64,000 bases of DNA from positions 1,995,001-2,059,000 of the forward strand of contig NZ_CP029254.1 of the NCBI RefSeq assembly GCF_003122365.1, given 5' to 3'. The position numbers were made by a program, and so were the translations under genes. The DNA is from Streptomyces spongiicola. Its GTDB lineage: Bacteria; Actinomycetota; Actinomycetes; Streptomycetales; Streptomycetaceae. The notes below the pieces were generated by a model, which worked only from the letters and a program-made list of their open reading frames with translations, made no database searches and was not told where the DNA came from. Of the stretch, positions 44,000 to 53,085 are shown piece after piece (the stretch's first letter is position 1; each line of letters begins with the position of its first letter).

Positions 44000-44610
44000 G
44001 CGGTGTCCTCCCGGGGAGTGGGCTTCCCGCCGCGGCCAGGGCAGGGCCGGGGCCATGGGGCGGCTGCTTCGGCATCATGCCCTCGGCGGGGGACACGGTC
44101 ATGTCCGGCCCGCGGACCGGCAGCTCTCGTCGCAGGCCCGCGAAGAACACGACGACGGGAGCCCGACGACGCGGACGAGCCCCGCGCCCGTCCGGTCGGC
44201 CGTGTCCGGTCGGCCGTGTCCGGTCGGCCGTGTCCGGTCGGCCGTGTCGTGTCATGTCGGGCCGTGTCGGGCTGTGTCGTGTCGGGCCGTGTCGTGTCGT
44301 GCGGGGTCGCGTCCGGTCGGGTCGGCGCCGAGAGGCCGTCACCGGCGTCCGGCCCGGTCCGCACCGGCACACGGATCGTACCGGCGAAGCACGCACCACC
44401 CGCATCCGATCGCAGCGTGCAACGGTGTGTGACCGCGGCTGTCGCAGCGGGCCGTTTCGACCACCTGCGCTCGGCGACTCTCCGTGAGGGCGCGCGTTCC
44501 CGGGGCCCGTCGTTTGCGCTCCCCTCGCCGAAGAGCACCGCCCGGCTGATTCAAGCCGGCTCACAGCTAGCTGCCAGATCATCCACAGGCGGGGTCCGCA
44601 CACTCGCCCC
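44000..44610. repeat. 610-bp gap with 14-bp tandem repeat
   Basis: CGGTCGGCCGTGTC occurs four times head to tail (44193-44248), continuing into GTGTCGTGTCGGGC-like variants up to about 44310. The remainder (44350-44610) is ordinary intergenic DNA, with promoters expected for the kinase and the YHYH protein. No gene. Confidence 0.75.
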
Positions 44611-45624
44611 ATGACACCAGAAGAGACCGATCCGCCCCGCGCCTCACGTCCCTCACGTCCCTCACGTCCCTCACGCCGGATCGTCCTGCTCGGCGGCCTC
44701 GCCGCCGCCCTCGGCGTGTCCGCCTGCGGAAGGACCATGGTGACGGGCGTCGCCGACGCCACCCCGACGACCGGGGCGACCGCTCCCGCCGCCTCCTCCA
44801 GTGTCCTCTCGACCGAGGTCACGGGCAGCTACTCGATCCGCGACAGCACCACCGGGACGGAGATGGACGTCACCGTCAGCGGCAGCACGCGCTCGATCCG
44901 CGCCAACGGGCTGCCGAACCACACGACGGGCGACTTCCCCAACCCCGGGAACCCGAACACGATATCGGCACAGTCGTACGCGTTCGATCTACCGCTGTAC
45001 GGGACGAAGGCGCAGGAACTCACGCGCTTCGCGCTGCCCCAGCCCTTCGGCATCGCGATCAACGGGGTGCTCTTCGATCCCCTCGCCGCGGAGTGGTACC
45101 AGCGCGACCCGCGGTCCGGTTGGACGGTCGAGGCCATCGGGCCCTCGGGGACCCTCGGCCTGGACGACAACAACGCCCATGTCCAGCCGACCGGCGCCTA
45201 CCACTACCACGGGATGCCCACGGGGCTCACGGGTGTCCTGAAGTCCACCGCCCACTCGCCCCTGCTCGGCTGGGCCGGCGACGGATTCCCCGTCTACGCC
45301 AGGTACGGCTACACCGACCCCGGGGACCCGGATTCCGGCATCTCCGACCTGACCTCGTCCTACCGTCTGCGGTCCGGGACCAGGAGCGGCGGGCCCGGCG
45401 GGGCCTATGACGGTACGTACACCGAGGACTTCGAGTTCGTCGAGGGACACGGCCTGCTCGACCAGGCCAACGGGCGCTTCGCGGTCACGCCCGAGTATCC
45501 GGACGGGACGTACCACTACGTCCTGACCGCCGTGTTCCCCTTCGTCCCCCGCTACTTCGCGGGCACCGTCGCGGACAGTTTCGTCAAGGCGGGGGGCGGC
45601 CAGGGGCCGCGCCCGGGCGCCTGA
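44611..45624 (+). CDS. YHYH domain lipoprotein with Tat-type signal
   Basis: 337 aa exported protein. The signal region has SRPSRPSRPS repeats, then 'SRRIVLLGGLAAALGVSAC', which combines a twin-arginine pair with a lipobox (Cys about 31); a Tat-dependent lipoprotein is likely. The YHYH domain is seen as 'VQPTGAYHYHGMPTGL', with 'LDDNNAHVQP' before it and 'DGTYHYVLTAVFPF' near the end. His-rich YHYH proteins are thought to bind metal or act at the cell surface; function is not established. It stands alone, convergent with the acyl-CoA dehydrogenase. Confidence 0.87.
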   Translation: MTPEETDPPRASRPSRPSRPSRRIVLLGGLAAALGVSACGRTMVTGVADATPTTGATAPAASSSVLSTEVTGSYSIRDSTTGTEMDVTVSGSTRSIRANGLPNHTTGDFPNPGNPNTISAQSYAFDLPLYGTKAQELTRFALPQPFGIAINGVLFDPLAAEWYQRDPRSGWTVEAIGPSGTLGLDDNNAHVQPTGAYHYHGMPTGLTGVLKSTAHSPLLGWAGDGFPVYARYGYTDPGDPDSGISDLTSSYRLRSGTRSGGPGGAYDGTYTEDFEFVEGHGLLDQANGRFAVTPEYPDGTYHYVLTAVFPFVPRYFAGTVADSFVKAGGGQGPRPGA

Positions 45625-45775
45625 CGGCAGGAGCCTGGGGCCGAAGCAAGCCGTGGCCACGGCGCACGGCCTTCCCCCGCCGCTCGCAGGCGCCTGGCGC
45701 CATGCGAGTGCCGGCGCCCCACCGAACGCGGCCAAGGTTCCGTCCGAACCGGCCTACCCAGTCGGGTGGTCGAAG

Positions 45776-45816
45776 CATCGAGGAGGAGGGACGGACCCCG
45801 TCCCTCCTCCTCGATG
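45776..45816. terminator. Perfect 19-bp stem hairpin between convergent genes
   Basis: CATCGAGGAGGAGGGACGG (45776-45794) pairs perfectly with its complement at 45798-45816 around a 3-base loop ACC. It lies about 150 bases from both convergent stops and probably ends transcription in both directions. The rest of the gap (45625-45976) holds no gene. Confidence 0.75.
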
Positions 45817-45976
45817 GTGCAGGTCAGCAGCCGTTCCGGCCCGGTACGCCCAGGACCCTCCCACGACTCCCCCGGCACGACGCCCGGCAACGGCTCTGAA
45901 CGGGGGCGCAGCGGGCCGGAAGCCGAGGGGGCCCTCCCGGCCTCCCGAAACAGTCCAATGGCCTGCAAAAACCCTG

Positions 45977-47125
45977 CTAGGGAAGGTTCCTCGCCATCAC
46001 GATCCGCTGGACCTGGTTGGTGCCCTCGTAGATCTGGGTGATCTTCGCGTCGCGCATCATGCGCTCCACCGGGTAGTCGCGGGTGTAGCCGTAGCCGCCG
46101 AGGAGCTGGACGGCGTCGGTGGTCACCTCCATGGCCACGTCCGAGGCGAAGCACTTGGCGGCGGCGCCCTGGAAGGTGAGATCGGCGTCGCCCCGCTCGG
46201 ACTTGGCCGCAGCCGCGTACGTGAGCTGGCGGGCGGCCTCGATCTTCATCGCCATGTCGGCGAGCATGAACTGGACGCCCTGGAAGTCGGCGATCGGCCT
46301 GCCGAACTGCCGGCGTTCGCGCACATAGCCCTTGGCGTAGTCGAGGGCGCCCTGCGCGATACCGAGGGCCTGCGCCGCGATGGTGATGCGGGTGTGGTCC
46401 AGGGTCTTCATGGCGGTCGCGAAGCCCGTGCCCTCGGCGCCGATCATGCGGTCGGCGGGGATGCGGACGTTGTCCAGGTAGACCTCGCGGGTCGGGGAGC
46501 CCTTGATCCCGAGCTTCTTCTCGGGGGCGCCGAAGGACACTCCCTCGTCCGACTTCTCCACGACGAAGGCGGAGATGCCCTTGGAGCGCTTCTCGGGGTC
46601 GGTGACGGCCATCACCGTGTAGAACTCGGACTCGCCGGCGTTGGTGATCCAGCGCTTCACACCGTTGAGGACCCAGAAGTCGCCGTCGCGCACCGCGCGG
46701 GTCTTCATGCCGGCCGCGTCGGAGCCCGCGTCCGGCTCGGAGAGGCAGTAGGAGAACATCGCGTCGCCCTTGGCGAGCGGTCCCAGGTACTTCTTCTTCA
46801 GCGCCTCGGAACCGGAGAGGATCACCGGCAGCGAGCCCAGCTTGTTGACCGCGGGGATCAGCGAGGACGAGGCGCAGACCCGGGCGACCTCCTCGATGAC
46901 GAGCACGGTCGCGAGCGCGTCCGCGCCGGCGCCGCCGTACTCCTCCGGGACGTGCACGGCGTGCAGGTCCGCGGCCACCAGCGCGTCCAGGGCCTCCTGC
47001 GGGAAGCGGGCCTCTTCGTCTACCGCGGCCGCGAACGGCGCGATCTTCGCCTCGGAGAGCGAGCGGACCGTCTCCCTGAGCATGTCGTGCTCTTCGGACG
47101 GGCGGTACAGGTCGAAGTCAGGCAC
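45977..47125 (-). CDS. Acyl-CoA dehydrogenase
   Basis: 382 aa flavoprotein for the first step of acyl-CoA beta-oxidation. 'YCLSEPDAGSDAAGMKTRAV' is the FAD/substrate signature, 'WVLNGVKRWITNAGESEFYT' follows, and the catalytic Glu is in 'QIYEGTNQVQRIVMARNL' near the C-terminus. Length is standard; branched versus straight-chain preference cannot be decided. The ATG at 47125 follows AAGGGAGA. Upstream (47177-47188) a TAAC-TACC-GTTA palindrome may be a TetR-family operator. Confidence 0.95.
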   Translation of the reverse strand: MPDFDLYRPSEEHDMLRETVRSLSEAKIAPFAAAVDEEARFPQEALDALVAADLHAVHVPEEYGGAGADALATVLVIEEVARVCASSSLIPAVNKLGSLPVILSGSEALKKKYLGPLAKGDAMFSYCLSEPDAGSDAAGMKTRAVRDGDFWVLNGVKRWITNAGESEFYTVMAVTDPEKRSKGISAFVVEKSDEGVSFGAPEKKLGIKGSPTREVYLDNVRIPADRMIGAEGTGFATAMKTLDHTRITIAAQALGIAQGALDYAKGYVRERRQFGRPIADFQGVQFMLADMAMKIEAARQLTYAAAAKSERGDADLTFQGAAAKCFASDVAMEVTTDAVQLLGGYGYTRDYPVERMMRDAKITQIYEGTNQVQRIVMARNLP

Positions 47126-47318
47126 TGTGCTTGTCTCCCTTGGGCGCCAAGGTCTTTCACTCCCCTGAGCAACTGCTAACTACCGTTAAGTAATACAAAC
47201 TCTAGTGGTCAGGGCCGGCCAGGCATACGTGAGCTTGCCGACAGCGGAAAAATGCCCTGGCACGCTCCCGGTTATGCTCGGGCCCGCAGTCCCTCCGCCC
47301 ACCCCCAGGAGCAACCCC
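47126..47318. promoter_or_regulatory. Divergent promoter region with TAAC-TACC-GTTA operator candidate
   Basis: A+T-rich for this genome (47171-47205). The palindrome TAACTACCGTTA lies at 47177-47188 and a TAGAGT box (minus strand) near 47201. It is likely to control the acyl-CoA dehydrogenase through a TetR-like regulator not encoded here, and to carry the promoter for the UDP-sugar dehydrogenase on the other strand. Confidence 0.4.
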
Positions 47319-48659
47319 ATGGCCCTCAAGATCACCGTGATCGGCACCGGGTACCTCGGAGCCACGCACGCAGCGGCCATGGCGGAGCTGGGGTTCGAGG
47401 TCCTGGGCCTCGACGTCGTCCCGGAGAAGGTCGCGACGCTGGCCGCGGGCCGGGTACCGATGTACGAGCCGGGCCTGGAGGAACTGCTCGAGCGCCATGT
47501 GGCCGGCCTGGAGGGATCCAGCGGGCGGCTGCGCTTCACCACGTCGTGGGACGAGCTGGAGGACTTCGGCGGAGACGTCCACTTCGTCTGCGTGAACACC
47601 CCGCAGAAGCACGGCGAGTACGCCTGCGACATGTCGTACGTGGACGCCGCGTTCGCCTCGCTGGCGCCGCGGGTGAAGGGCGGCGCGCTGGTCGTCGGCA
47701 AGTCCACCGTGCCGGTCGGCTCCGCGGACCGGCTCGCCCGCCTGCTCGCCGAGCACGCGCCCGAAGGAGTGGACCTGGCCTGGAACCCCGAGTTCCTGCG
47801 CGAGGGCTTCGCCGTGCGGGACACCCTGCACCCGGACCGCATCGTGGCGGGGGTGGACGGCGACCGGGCCGAGAAGCTGCTGCGCGAGGTGTACGCCACG
47901 CCGATCGCCGAGGGCTCTCCGTTCGTGGTGACGGACTTCCCCACGGCGGAGCTGGTGAAGACCTCCGCGAACTCCTTCCTCGCCACGAAGATCTCGTTCA
48001 TCAACGCCATGGCGGAGGTGTGCGAGGCGGCCGGCGGCGACGTGGTGAGGCTGGCCGAGGCGATCGGCCACGACGACCGGATCGGCAAGAAGTTCCTGCG
48101 GGCCGGGATCGGCTTCGGAGGGGGCTGCCTGCCGAAGGACATCCGGGCGTTCATGGCGCGCGCCGGTGAACTCGGCGCGGACCAGGCGCTGACGTTCCTG
48201 CGCGAGGTCGACTCGATCAACATGCGCCGCCGCGGACACATGGTGGAACTCGCCCGGGAGGCCGTGGGCGGCGGGTCCTTCCTGGGCACCCGGGTCGCGG
48301 TCCTGGGCGCGACGTTCAAGCCGGACTCGGACGACGTCCGCGACTCGCCGGCGCTGAACGTCGCCGGCCAGATCCACCTCCAGGGCGGCCAGGTCACCGT
48401 CTACGACCCCAAGGGCATGGACAACGCCCGCCTGCTCTTCCCGACGCTCGGCTACGCGGACAGCGCGCTGGAGGCGGTGCGCGGCGCGGACGTGGTGCTG
48501 CACCTGACGGAGTGGCGCGAGTTCCGTGAGCTGGACCCCGCGGCGCTGGGCCGGGTGGCGTCCCGCCGGATCATGCTCGACGGGCGGAACGCGCTGGACG
48601 GGGCGGAGTGGCGCGAGGCCGGCTGGACGTACCGGGCGATGGGCCGGCCCCGCGCCTGA
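47319..48659 (+). CDS. UDP-glucose 6-dehydrogenase family
   Basis: 446 aa. NAD-dependent two-step oxidation of UDP-glucose (or a similar NDP-sugar) to the uronic acid. Motifs: 'VIGTGYLGATHAAAMAELG' (NAD site), 'GKSTVPVGSADRLA', 'NPEFLREGFAVRDTLHPDRI', catalytic Cys about 270 in 'GFGGGCLPKDIRAF' and 'GATFKPDSDDVRDSPAL'. It makes donors for acidic wall or capsule polymers. ATG 47319 follows AGGAGC; in-frame upstream starts lie in the promoter region. UDP-glucose is the default assignment; a GDP-mannose enzyme would normally show a different Cys-loop context. Confidence 0.93.
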   Translation: MALKITVIGTGYLGATHAAAMAELGFEVLGLDVVPEKVATLAAGRVPMYEPGLEELLERHVAGLEGSSGRLRFTTSWDELEDFGGDVHFVCVNTPQKHGEYACDMSYVDAAFASLAPRVKGGALVVGKSTVPVGSADRLARLLAEHAPEGVDLAWNPEFLREGFAVRDTLHPDRIVAGVDGDRAEKLLREVYATPIAEGSPFVVTDFPTAELVKTSANSFLATKISFINAMAEVCEAAGGDVVRLAEAIGHDDRIGKKFLRAGIGFGGGCLPKDIRAFMARAGELGADQALTFLREVDSINMRRRGHMVELAREAVGGGSFLGTRVAVLGATFKPDSDDVRDSPALNVAGQIHLQGGQVTVYDPKGMDNARLLFPTLGYADSALEAVRGADVVLHLTEWREFRELDPAALGRVASRRIMLDGRNALDGAEWREAGWTYRAMGRPRA

Positions 48660-48742
48660 ACAGCCGCCGCCACGGCCGCGGCGTCTGAGCCGGCCTCCCG
48701 GCCGCCGCGTCTCAGCCGGCCCTCCGGCCGCGGAGACTCGGC

Positions 48743-48790
48743 CGGCGTCTCAGCCGGCGTCTCAGCCGGCGTCTCAGCCGGCGTCTCAGC
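48743..48790. repeat. 12-bp tandem repeat x4
   Basis: CCGGCGTCTCAG is repeated four times, with related GCCGGC(C)TC motifs around 48685-48735. It lies in the gap between the UDP-sugar dehydrogenase and the VOC gene, which holds no other feature. Confidence 0.85.
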
Positions 48791-48811
48791 CGTGGAGACT
48801 CGGCCTGCGTC

Positions 48812-49174
48812 TCAGCCTGCGCAGAGGCAGAACGGGTGACCCGCCGGGTCCGCGTAGACGCGGAAGCCGCGGGATCGGTCCTCGGCGTCCAGCGGCTTCG
48901 CGCCGAGCGCCAGCACCCGGGCCTCCGCGTCGTCCATGTCCTCGACGGTCAGGTCGAGGTGGAACTGCTGCGAGGACTTCGGCGACGGCCATTCGGGAGC
49001 CGTGTGCCCCGGGGCGGCCTGGAAGGCGAGCGGGGTGCCCCGGTATCCGGTGAGGGTGACCCAGTCGTCGCCGTCCGGTTCCACCCCCGCGCCCAGGATC
49101 TCGGCGTAGAAGGCGGCGAGTGCTCTCGGGTCGGCGCAGTCCAGGACGACGGTCCCCAGTGCGGCGATGGCCAT
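48812..49174 (-). CDS. VOC (glyoxalase/bleomycin-resistance) superfamily protein
   Basis: 120 aa. One complete beta-alpha-beta-beta-beta repeat pair as in VOC proteins: 'LGTVVLDCADPRALAAFYAEI' at the start, 'QFHLDLTVEDMDDAEARVLAL' in the middle and 'FRVYADPAGHPFCLC' at the end. Members are metal-dependent lyases, dioxygenases or binding proteins; the substrate is unknown. The start ATG 49174 faces the CGNR gene across a 105-base region with overlapping palindromes, so the two are likely co-regulated. Confidence 0.88.
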   Translation of the reverse strand: MAIAALGTVVLDCADPRALAAFYAEILGAGVEPDGDDWVTLTGYRGTPLAFQAAPGHTAPEWPSPKSSQQFHLDLTVEDMDDAEARVLALGAKPLDAEDRSRGFRVYADPAGHPFCLCAG

Positions 49175-49200
49175 GGTGCTTCCTCTCGGACGGACGGATG

Positions 49201-49238
49201 ATTGCCGACGTTACCGGCAATCCCTCTCTACCGGTAAC
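49201..49238. promoter_or_regulatory. Overlapping palindromic operators between VOC and CGNR genes
   Basis: ATTGCCG (49201-49207) pairs with CGGCAAT (49215-49221). Overlapping it, GTTACCGG (49210-49217) pairs with CCGGTAAC (49231-49238) with a 13-base spacer. A third GGTAACG copy lies at 49265-49271, close to the CGNR start. The arrangement is typical for an operator in a divergent promoter. Confidence 0.6.
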
Positions 49239-49279
49239 GCGTGACCACATGGTCCCGCAGCGGGGGTAACGTCGCAACC

Positions 49280-49792
49280 ATGAATGACAGAGCCCCGGCA
49301 CCCGGCGGGCTCGCGCTGATCGAGTCGCTGGTCAACACACTGAGTGTCGACACGGGCGCGGACGCCCTGGACACCGAGGACGGACGCGCGGCGTTCGGGC
49401 TCGGAGAGGCGGACGTTCCGGCCGCGAGGAAACTGCGCGAGGCGCTGCGGGCCGCGTGCCTGGCGCACGCCGGTCACACCGCGCCCGGACACCATCCCTC
49501 GGACCTGAACCGGATCCTGGCCGGAGCGCCGCTGCGCGTCCGGGTTGACGGCGCCGGCGCCGCGACCCTGCACCCCGCGACCGAAGCGGACGGCCTGACC
49601 TCCCGTGTCGCGGCGGCCATCGCGGAGGCGGCCGCCGAGGGGACCTGGCTGCGCCTGAAGGCGTGCGAGGCGGAGGACTGCCTCTGGGCCTACTACGACC
49701 GCAGCCCCGGGGGCCGCAGCCGCTGGTGCTCCATGGCGGTCTGCGGCAGCCGCGCGAAGATGCGGGCCTACCGGGCGCGCCGGGTCGGGTAG
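49280..49792 (+). CDS. CGNR zinc-finger family protein (ABATE domain), probable transcription regulator
   Basis: 170 aa. The N-terminal two-thirds is an ABATE-like domain ('LIESLVNTLSVDTGADALD'). The C-terminus is the CGNR zinc finger: Cys in 'KACEAEDCLWAYYD' and 'SRWCSMAVCGSRAKMRAYRA'. CGNR proteins are regarded as stress-related regulators in actinobacteria. It is probably an autoregulator of its divergent promoter with the VOC gene. ATG 49280 ('MNDRAPAPGG') is chosen as the start; the longer in-frame start would begin inside the operators. Confidence 0.87.
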   Translation: MNDRAPAPGGLALIESLVNTLSVDTGADALDTEDGRAAFGLGEADVPAARKLREALRAACLAHAGHTAPGHHPSDLNRILAGAPLRVRVDGAGAATLHPATEADGLTSRVAAAIAEAAAEGTWLRLKACEAEDCLWAYYDRSPGGRSRWCSMAVCGSRAKMRAYRARRVG

Positions 49793-50024
49793 GCGGGTCC
49801 GGGGCGGGAGCACGGCCCCGGATCACCCCTGACCATCACAGATCCTTACAGATCATCACGGACGATCGCGGATCAGCACAGGGGATCGCGGATCAGCACA
49901 GGGGATCGCGGAGGACCACACAGCGCCCCCCTGGGCACCGCACGCAATCGGGGAGCACCACGGGCCGCCACGGGCCGCCACAGGCCGCCACAGGCCGCCG
50001 CACGCCGTCGCACGCCGTCGCGGA
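49793..50024. repeat. Convergent gap with short tandem repeats
   Basis: GGATCGCGGATCAGCACAGG is repeated twice at about 49863-49905, and a CGGGCCGCCACGGGCCGCCA/CAGGCCGCCA run at 49960-50005 is followed by CACGCCGTCG twice. No gene. Confidence 0.7.
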
Positions 50025-51221
50025 TCACGGTGCGGGCGTGCCCGCCGTCGACTCGAGCGTCGCGTTGGAGGGGGCGCGGCGGGACCGGAGGTCCCGGGCT
50101 GCGGATTCCGCGTCGCGGAGGACGCGGACGGCGTTCCGCCAGGTGAGCTTGGACAGGTCCGGGCGGGACCAGCCGCGGCGGAGGAGTTCCGCGATCAGGT
50201 TGGGGTACCCCGCGACGTCCTCCAGACCCGCCGGGGTGAACGCGGTGCCGTCGAAGTCGCCGCCGATACCGATGTGATCGACACCGGCCGCCTCGCGCAT
50301 ATGGTCGAGGTGGTCGGCGACGGTGGCCGCCGACGCCATCGGGCGCGGATGCGCGGCCTCGTACGCCCGCTGGACCTTCATGCCCGCCTCGGTGGTGTCG
50401 AGGGGGTGCAGGCCGTGTTCCCGCATGTTCTCGTCCGCCGCGCTGGTCCAGGCGACCGCCGCCGGGAGGACGAACTTCGGGACGAACGTCGCCATCGCCA
50501 CGCCGCCGTTCGCCGGAAGCCGTTCCAGCACGTCGTCGGGGATGTTCCGCGGGTGGTCGCAGATCGCCCGGGCTGAGGAGTGGGAGAAGATCACCGGAGC
50601 GGCGGTGGTGTCCAGGGCGTCGCGCATCGTCGTCGGGGCGACGTGCGAGAGGTCGACGAGCATGCCCGTGCGGTTCATCTCCCGCACCACCTCGTGGCCG
50701 AACGCCGACAGCCCGCCGAACCGGGGCTCGTCGGTCGCCGAGTCCGCCCAGTCGTTGTTGTCGTTGTGTGTCAGCGTCATGTAGCGGACGCCCAGCGTGT
50801 GCAGCGCCCGCAGCGTGGCGAGCGAGTTGTTGATGGAGTGGCCGCCCTCCGCACCCATCAGGGAGGCGATCCGGCCCTCCTCGCGCGCCGCCTCCATGTC
50901 GTCGGCGGTCAGGGCGCGCGCCAGGTCCGCCGGATAGCGGGCGAGCAGCCGGTCCACCACGTCGATCTGCTCCAGCGTGGCGCTGACCGCCTCGTCACCG
51001 GCCATGTCGCTGCGCACGTACACCGACCAGAACTGCGCTCCGACCCCGCCGGACCTCAGCCGCGGGATGTCGGTGTGCAGACTGCCCGTCTGGTCGGTCG
51101 CGATGTCGCGGCGGTCCAGGTCGTAGCGGACCTGTTCGCGCAGGGCCCACGGAAGATCGTTGTGGCCGTCGACGACGGGAAAGGATGTGAGCAGAGAACG
51201 GGCTTCGGCGAGAAAATCCAC
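50025..51221 (-). CDS. Membrane (renal-type) dipeptidase family M19
   Basis: About 398 aa zinc amidohydrolase that hydrolyses dipeptides, including some L,D forms. Metal-site motifs: '[12 protein letters not shown]' (HxD), '[10 protein letters not shown]' (Glu), '[12 protein letters not shown]' and '[11 protein letters not shown]' (His), and 'GGDFDGTAF' (Asp). No signal peptide, so cytoplasmic. GTG 51221 is chosen as start (AGTAGG 9 bases upstream); TTG 51227 is in frame. It begins 9 bases after the purE stop and is likely the last gene of a purK-purE-dipeptidase operon. Confidence 0.93.
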   Translation of the reverse strand: MDFLAEARSLLTSFPVVDGHNDLPWALREQVRYDLDRRDIATDQTGSLHTDIPRLRSGGVGAQFWSVYVRSDMAGDEAVSATLEQIDVVDRLLARYPADLARALTADDMEAAREEGRIASLMGAEGGHSINNSLATLRALHTLGVRYMTLTHNDNNDWADSATDEPRFGGLSAFGHEVVREMNRTGMLVDLSHVAPTTMRDALDTTAAPVIFSHSSARAICDHPRNIPDDVLERLPANGGVAMATFVPKFVLPAAVAWTSAADENMREHGLHPLDTTEAGMKVQRAYEAAHPRPMASAATVADHLDHMREAAGVDHIGIGGDFDGTAFTPAGLEDVAGYPNLIAELLRRGWSRPDLSKLTWRNAVRVLRDAESAARDLRSRRAPSNATLESTAGTPAP

Positions 51222-51230
51222 GGTCAAAGC

Positions 51231-51770
51231 CTACTTGCCGAAGCCGAACGCCGCGGACCCCTCCACCTTCGTGCGCAGGCGCCTCCCCTTCTCCGTCGCC
51301 TGGTCGTTCAGCTCCTGCTGGAAGTCCCGCATCCGGGCCAGCAGGTCGGCGTCCTGGGTGGCGAGGATCCGGGCCGCGAGCAGTCCGGCGTTCCGTGCCC
51401 CGGCCACCGACACGGTCGCGACCGGCACCCCGGCGGGCATCTGCACGATCGACAGCAGCGAGTCCATGCCGTCGAGGTGCTTCAGCGGCACGGGCACGCC
51501 GATCACGGGCAGGGGGGTGACGGAGGCGAGCATGCCGGGCAGGTGGGCGGCTCCGCCCGCGCCCGCGATGATCGCCTTCAGTCCGCGGCCGGCCGCCTGC
51601 TCGCCGTAAGCGATCATCTCGCGCGGCATGCGGTGCGCGGAGACGACGTCCACCTCGTAGGGGATCTCGAACTCGTCCAGGGCCTGGGCGGCGTTCTCCA
51701 TGACGGGCCAGTCGGAGTCCGAGCCCATCACGATGCCGACCAGGGGTGCCGAGTCGGGAGCGGTGGTCAT
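51231..51770 (-). CDS. purE: N5-carboxyaminoimidazole ribonucleotide mutase
   Basis: 179 aa. De novo purine synthesis: rearranges N5-CAIR to CAIR. Signatures '[20 protein letters not shown]' (phosphate loop), '[19 protein letters not shown]' and '[16 protein letters not shown]'. Standard length for the bacterial class I enzyme. The ATG at 51770 overlaps the purK stop (ATGA), so the two are coupled; PurK makes the unstable N5-CAIR substrate. Confidence 0.96.
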   Translation of the reverse strand: MTTAPDSAPLVGIVMGSDSDWPVMENAAQALDEFEIPYEVDVVSAHRMPREMIAYGEQAAGRGLKAIIAGAGGAAHLPGMLASVTPLPVIGVPVPLKHLDGMDSLLSIVQMPAGVPVATVSVAGARNAGLLAARILATQDADLLARMRDFQQELNDQATEKGRRLRTKVEGSAAFGFGK

Positions 51771-52906
51771 TCGGTGATCGTTCCTCTGAGGTAGTCGGCC
51801 GCGTGGCGGGCGCGCGCGAGCACGTCGTCCAGGTCGTCGCCGTAGGTGTTGACGTGCCCGACCTTGCGGCCCGGCTTCACGTCCTTGCCGTACATGTGGA
51901 TCTTCAGCTGCGGGTCCCGGGCCATGCAGTGCAGATAGCCCTGGTACATGTCCGGGTAGTCGCCGCCGAGGACGTTGGCCATGACCGTCCAGGCCGCCCG
52001 GGGCCGGGGGTCGCCGAGCGGCAGGTCGAGCACGGCCCGCACGTGGTTGGCGAACTGGGACGTGACGGCTCCGTCCTGGGTCCAGTGCCCGGAGTTGTGG
52101 GGGCGCATCGCGAGTTCGTTGACGAGGATGCGGCCGTCCGCGGTCTCGAAGAGCTCGACCGCCAGATGGCCGACCACCCCGAGCTCCTGCGCGATGCGCA
52201 GGGCGAGTTGCTGGGCCTGCCCGGCCAGTTCCCCGTCGAGGTCCGGGGCGGGGGCGATCACGGTGTCGCAGACGCCGCCGACCTGCCGGGACTCCACCAC
52301 GGGGTAGGCGACCGCCTGGCCGTGCGGGGACCGGACGACGTTGGCGGCCAGCTCGCGGCGGAAGGCGACCTTCTCCTCGGCGAGGACGGGCACGCCGGCG
52401 CGGAACGGCGGCGCGGCGTCCTCCTCGCTCCGGACGAACCACACGCCCTTGCCGTCGTAGCCGCCGCGCACGGTCTTCAGGATCACCGGGAAGCCCCCCA
52501 CCTCCGCGGCGAAGGCCGCCGCGTCCGCCGGGTCGGCGACGATGCGGTGGCGCGGGCCGGGAGCGCCGATGGCGTCGAGCCGTGCCCGCATCACCCCCTT
52601 GTCCTGGGCGTGCACCAGGGCGTCCGGGCCCGGGCGGACGGGGACGCCCTCCGACTCCAGGGCCCGCAGGTGCCCGGTGGGCACGTGCTCGTGGTCGAAG
52701 GTGATCACGTCGCAGCCGCGGGCGAAGTCACGGAGGGTGTCCAGGTCCCGGTAGTCGCCGACGACGACCTCGCCGGCGACCAGGGCCGCCGAGTCCTGGG
52801 GGGTGTCACTGAGGAGCTTGAACCTGATGCCGAGGGGGATGCCTGCCTCGTGTGTCATACGGGCGAGCTGTCCGCCGCCGACCATGCCGACTACGGGGAA
52901 CGTCAC
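51767..52906 (-). CDS. purK: N5-carboxyaminoimidazole ribonucleotide synthase
   Basis: 379 aa ATP-grasp enzyme using AIR, bicarbonate and ATP. N-terminus '[20 protein letters not shown]' (nucleotide-like fold), '[20 protein letters not shown]' (ATP-grasp loop) and '[20 protein letters not shown]' (substrate/Mg site). GTG 52906 fits the family N-terminus, though GGGAGG lies unusually close to it; the frame is open to 53104 without similarity. First gene of the purK-purE-dipeptidase run, divergent from the GtrA-like gene. Confidence 0.95.
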   Translation of the reverse strand: MTFPVVGMVGGGQLARMTHEAGIPLGIRFKLLSDTPQDSAALVAGEVVVGDYRDLDTLRDFARGCDVITFDHEHVPTGHLRALESEGVPVRPGPDALVHAQDKGVMRARLDAIGAPGPRHRIVADPADAAAFAAEVGGFPVILKTVRGGYDGKGVWFVRSEEDAAPPFRAGVPVLAEEKVAFRRELAANVVRSPHGQAVAYPVVESRQVGGVCDTVIAPAPDLDGELAGQAQQLALRIAQELGVVGHLAVELFETADGRILVNELAMRPHNSGHWTQDGAVTSQFANHVRAVLDLPLGDPRPRAAWTVMANVLGGDYPDMYQGYLHCMARDPQLKIHMYGKDVKPGRKVGHVNTYGDDLDDVLARARHAADYLRGTITE

Positions 52907-53085
52907 CCTCCCAGGGTATCCGGAGCTCCGTACGGTCCCGTCCACCCCACCACCTCGTATGATCCCACAAGGGCCGGGGGCCGCGGGGTGGGACTCCCGA
53001 CCGGCCGTCCACCGGGCACACGGGCGGGGGTGCTGGTTAGAGTGGTCTGGTTGACGTAGTCGACCGGACGGGACCAGCGGACACC

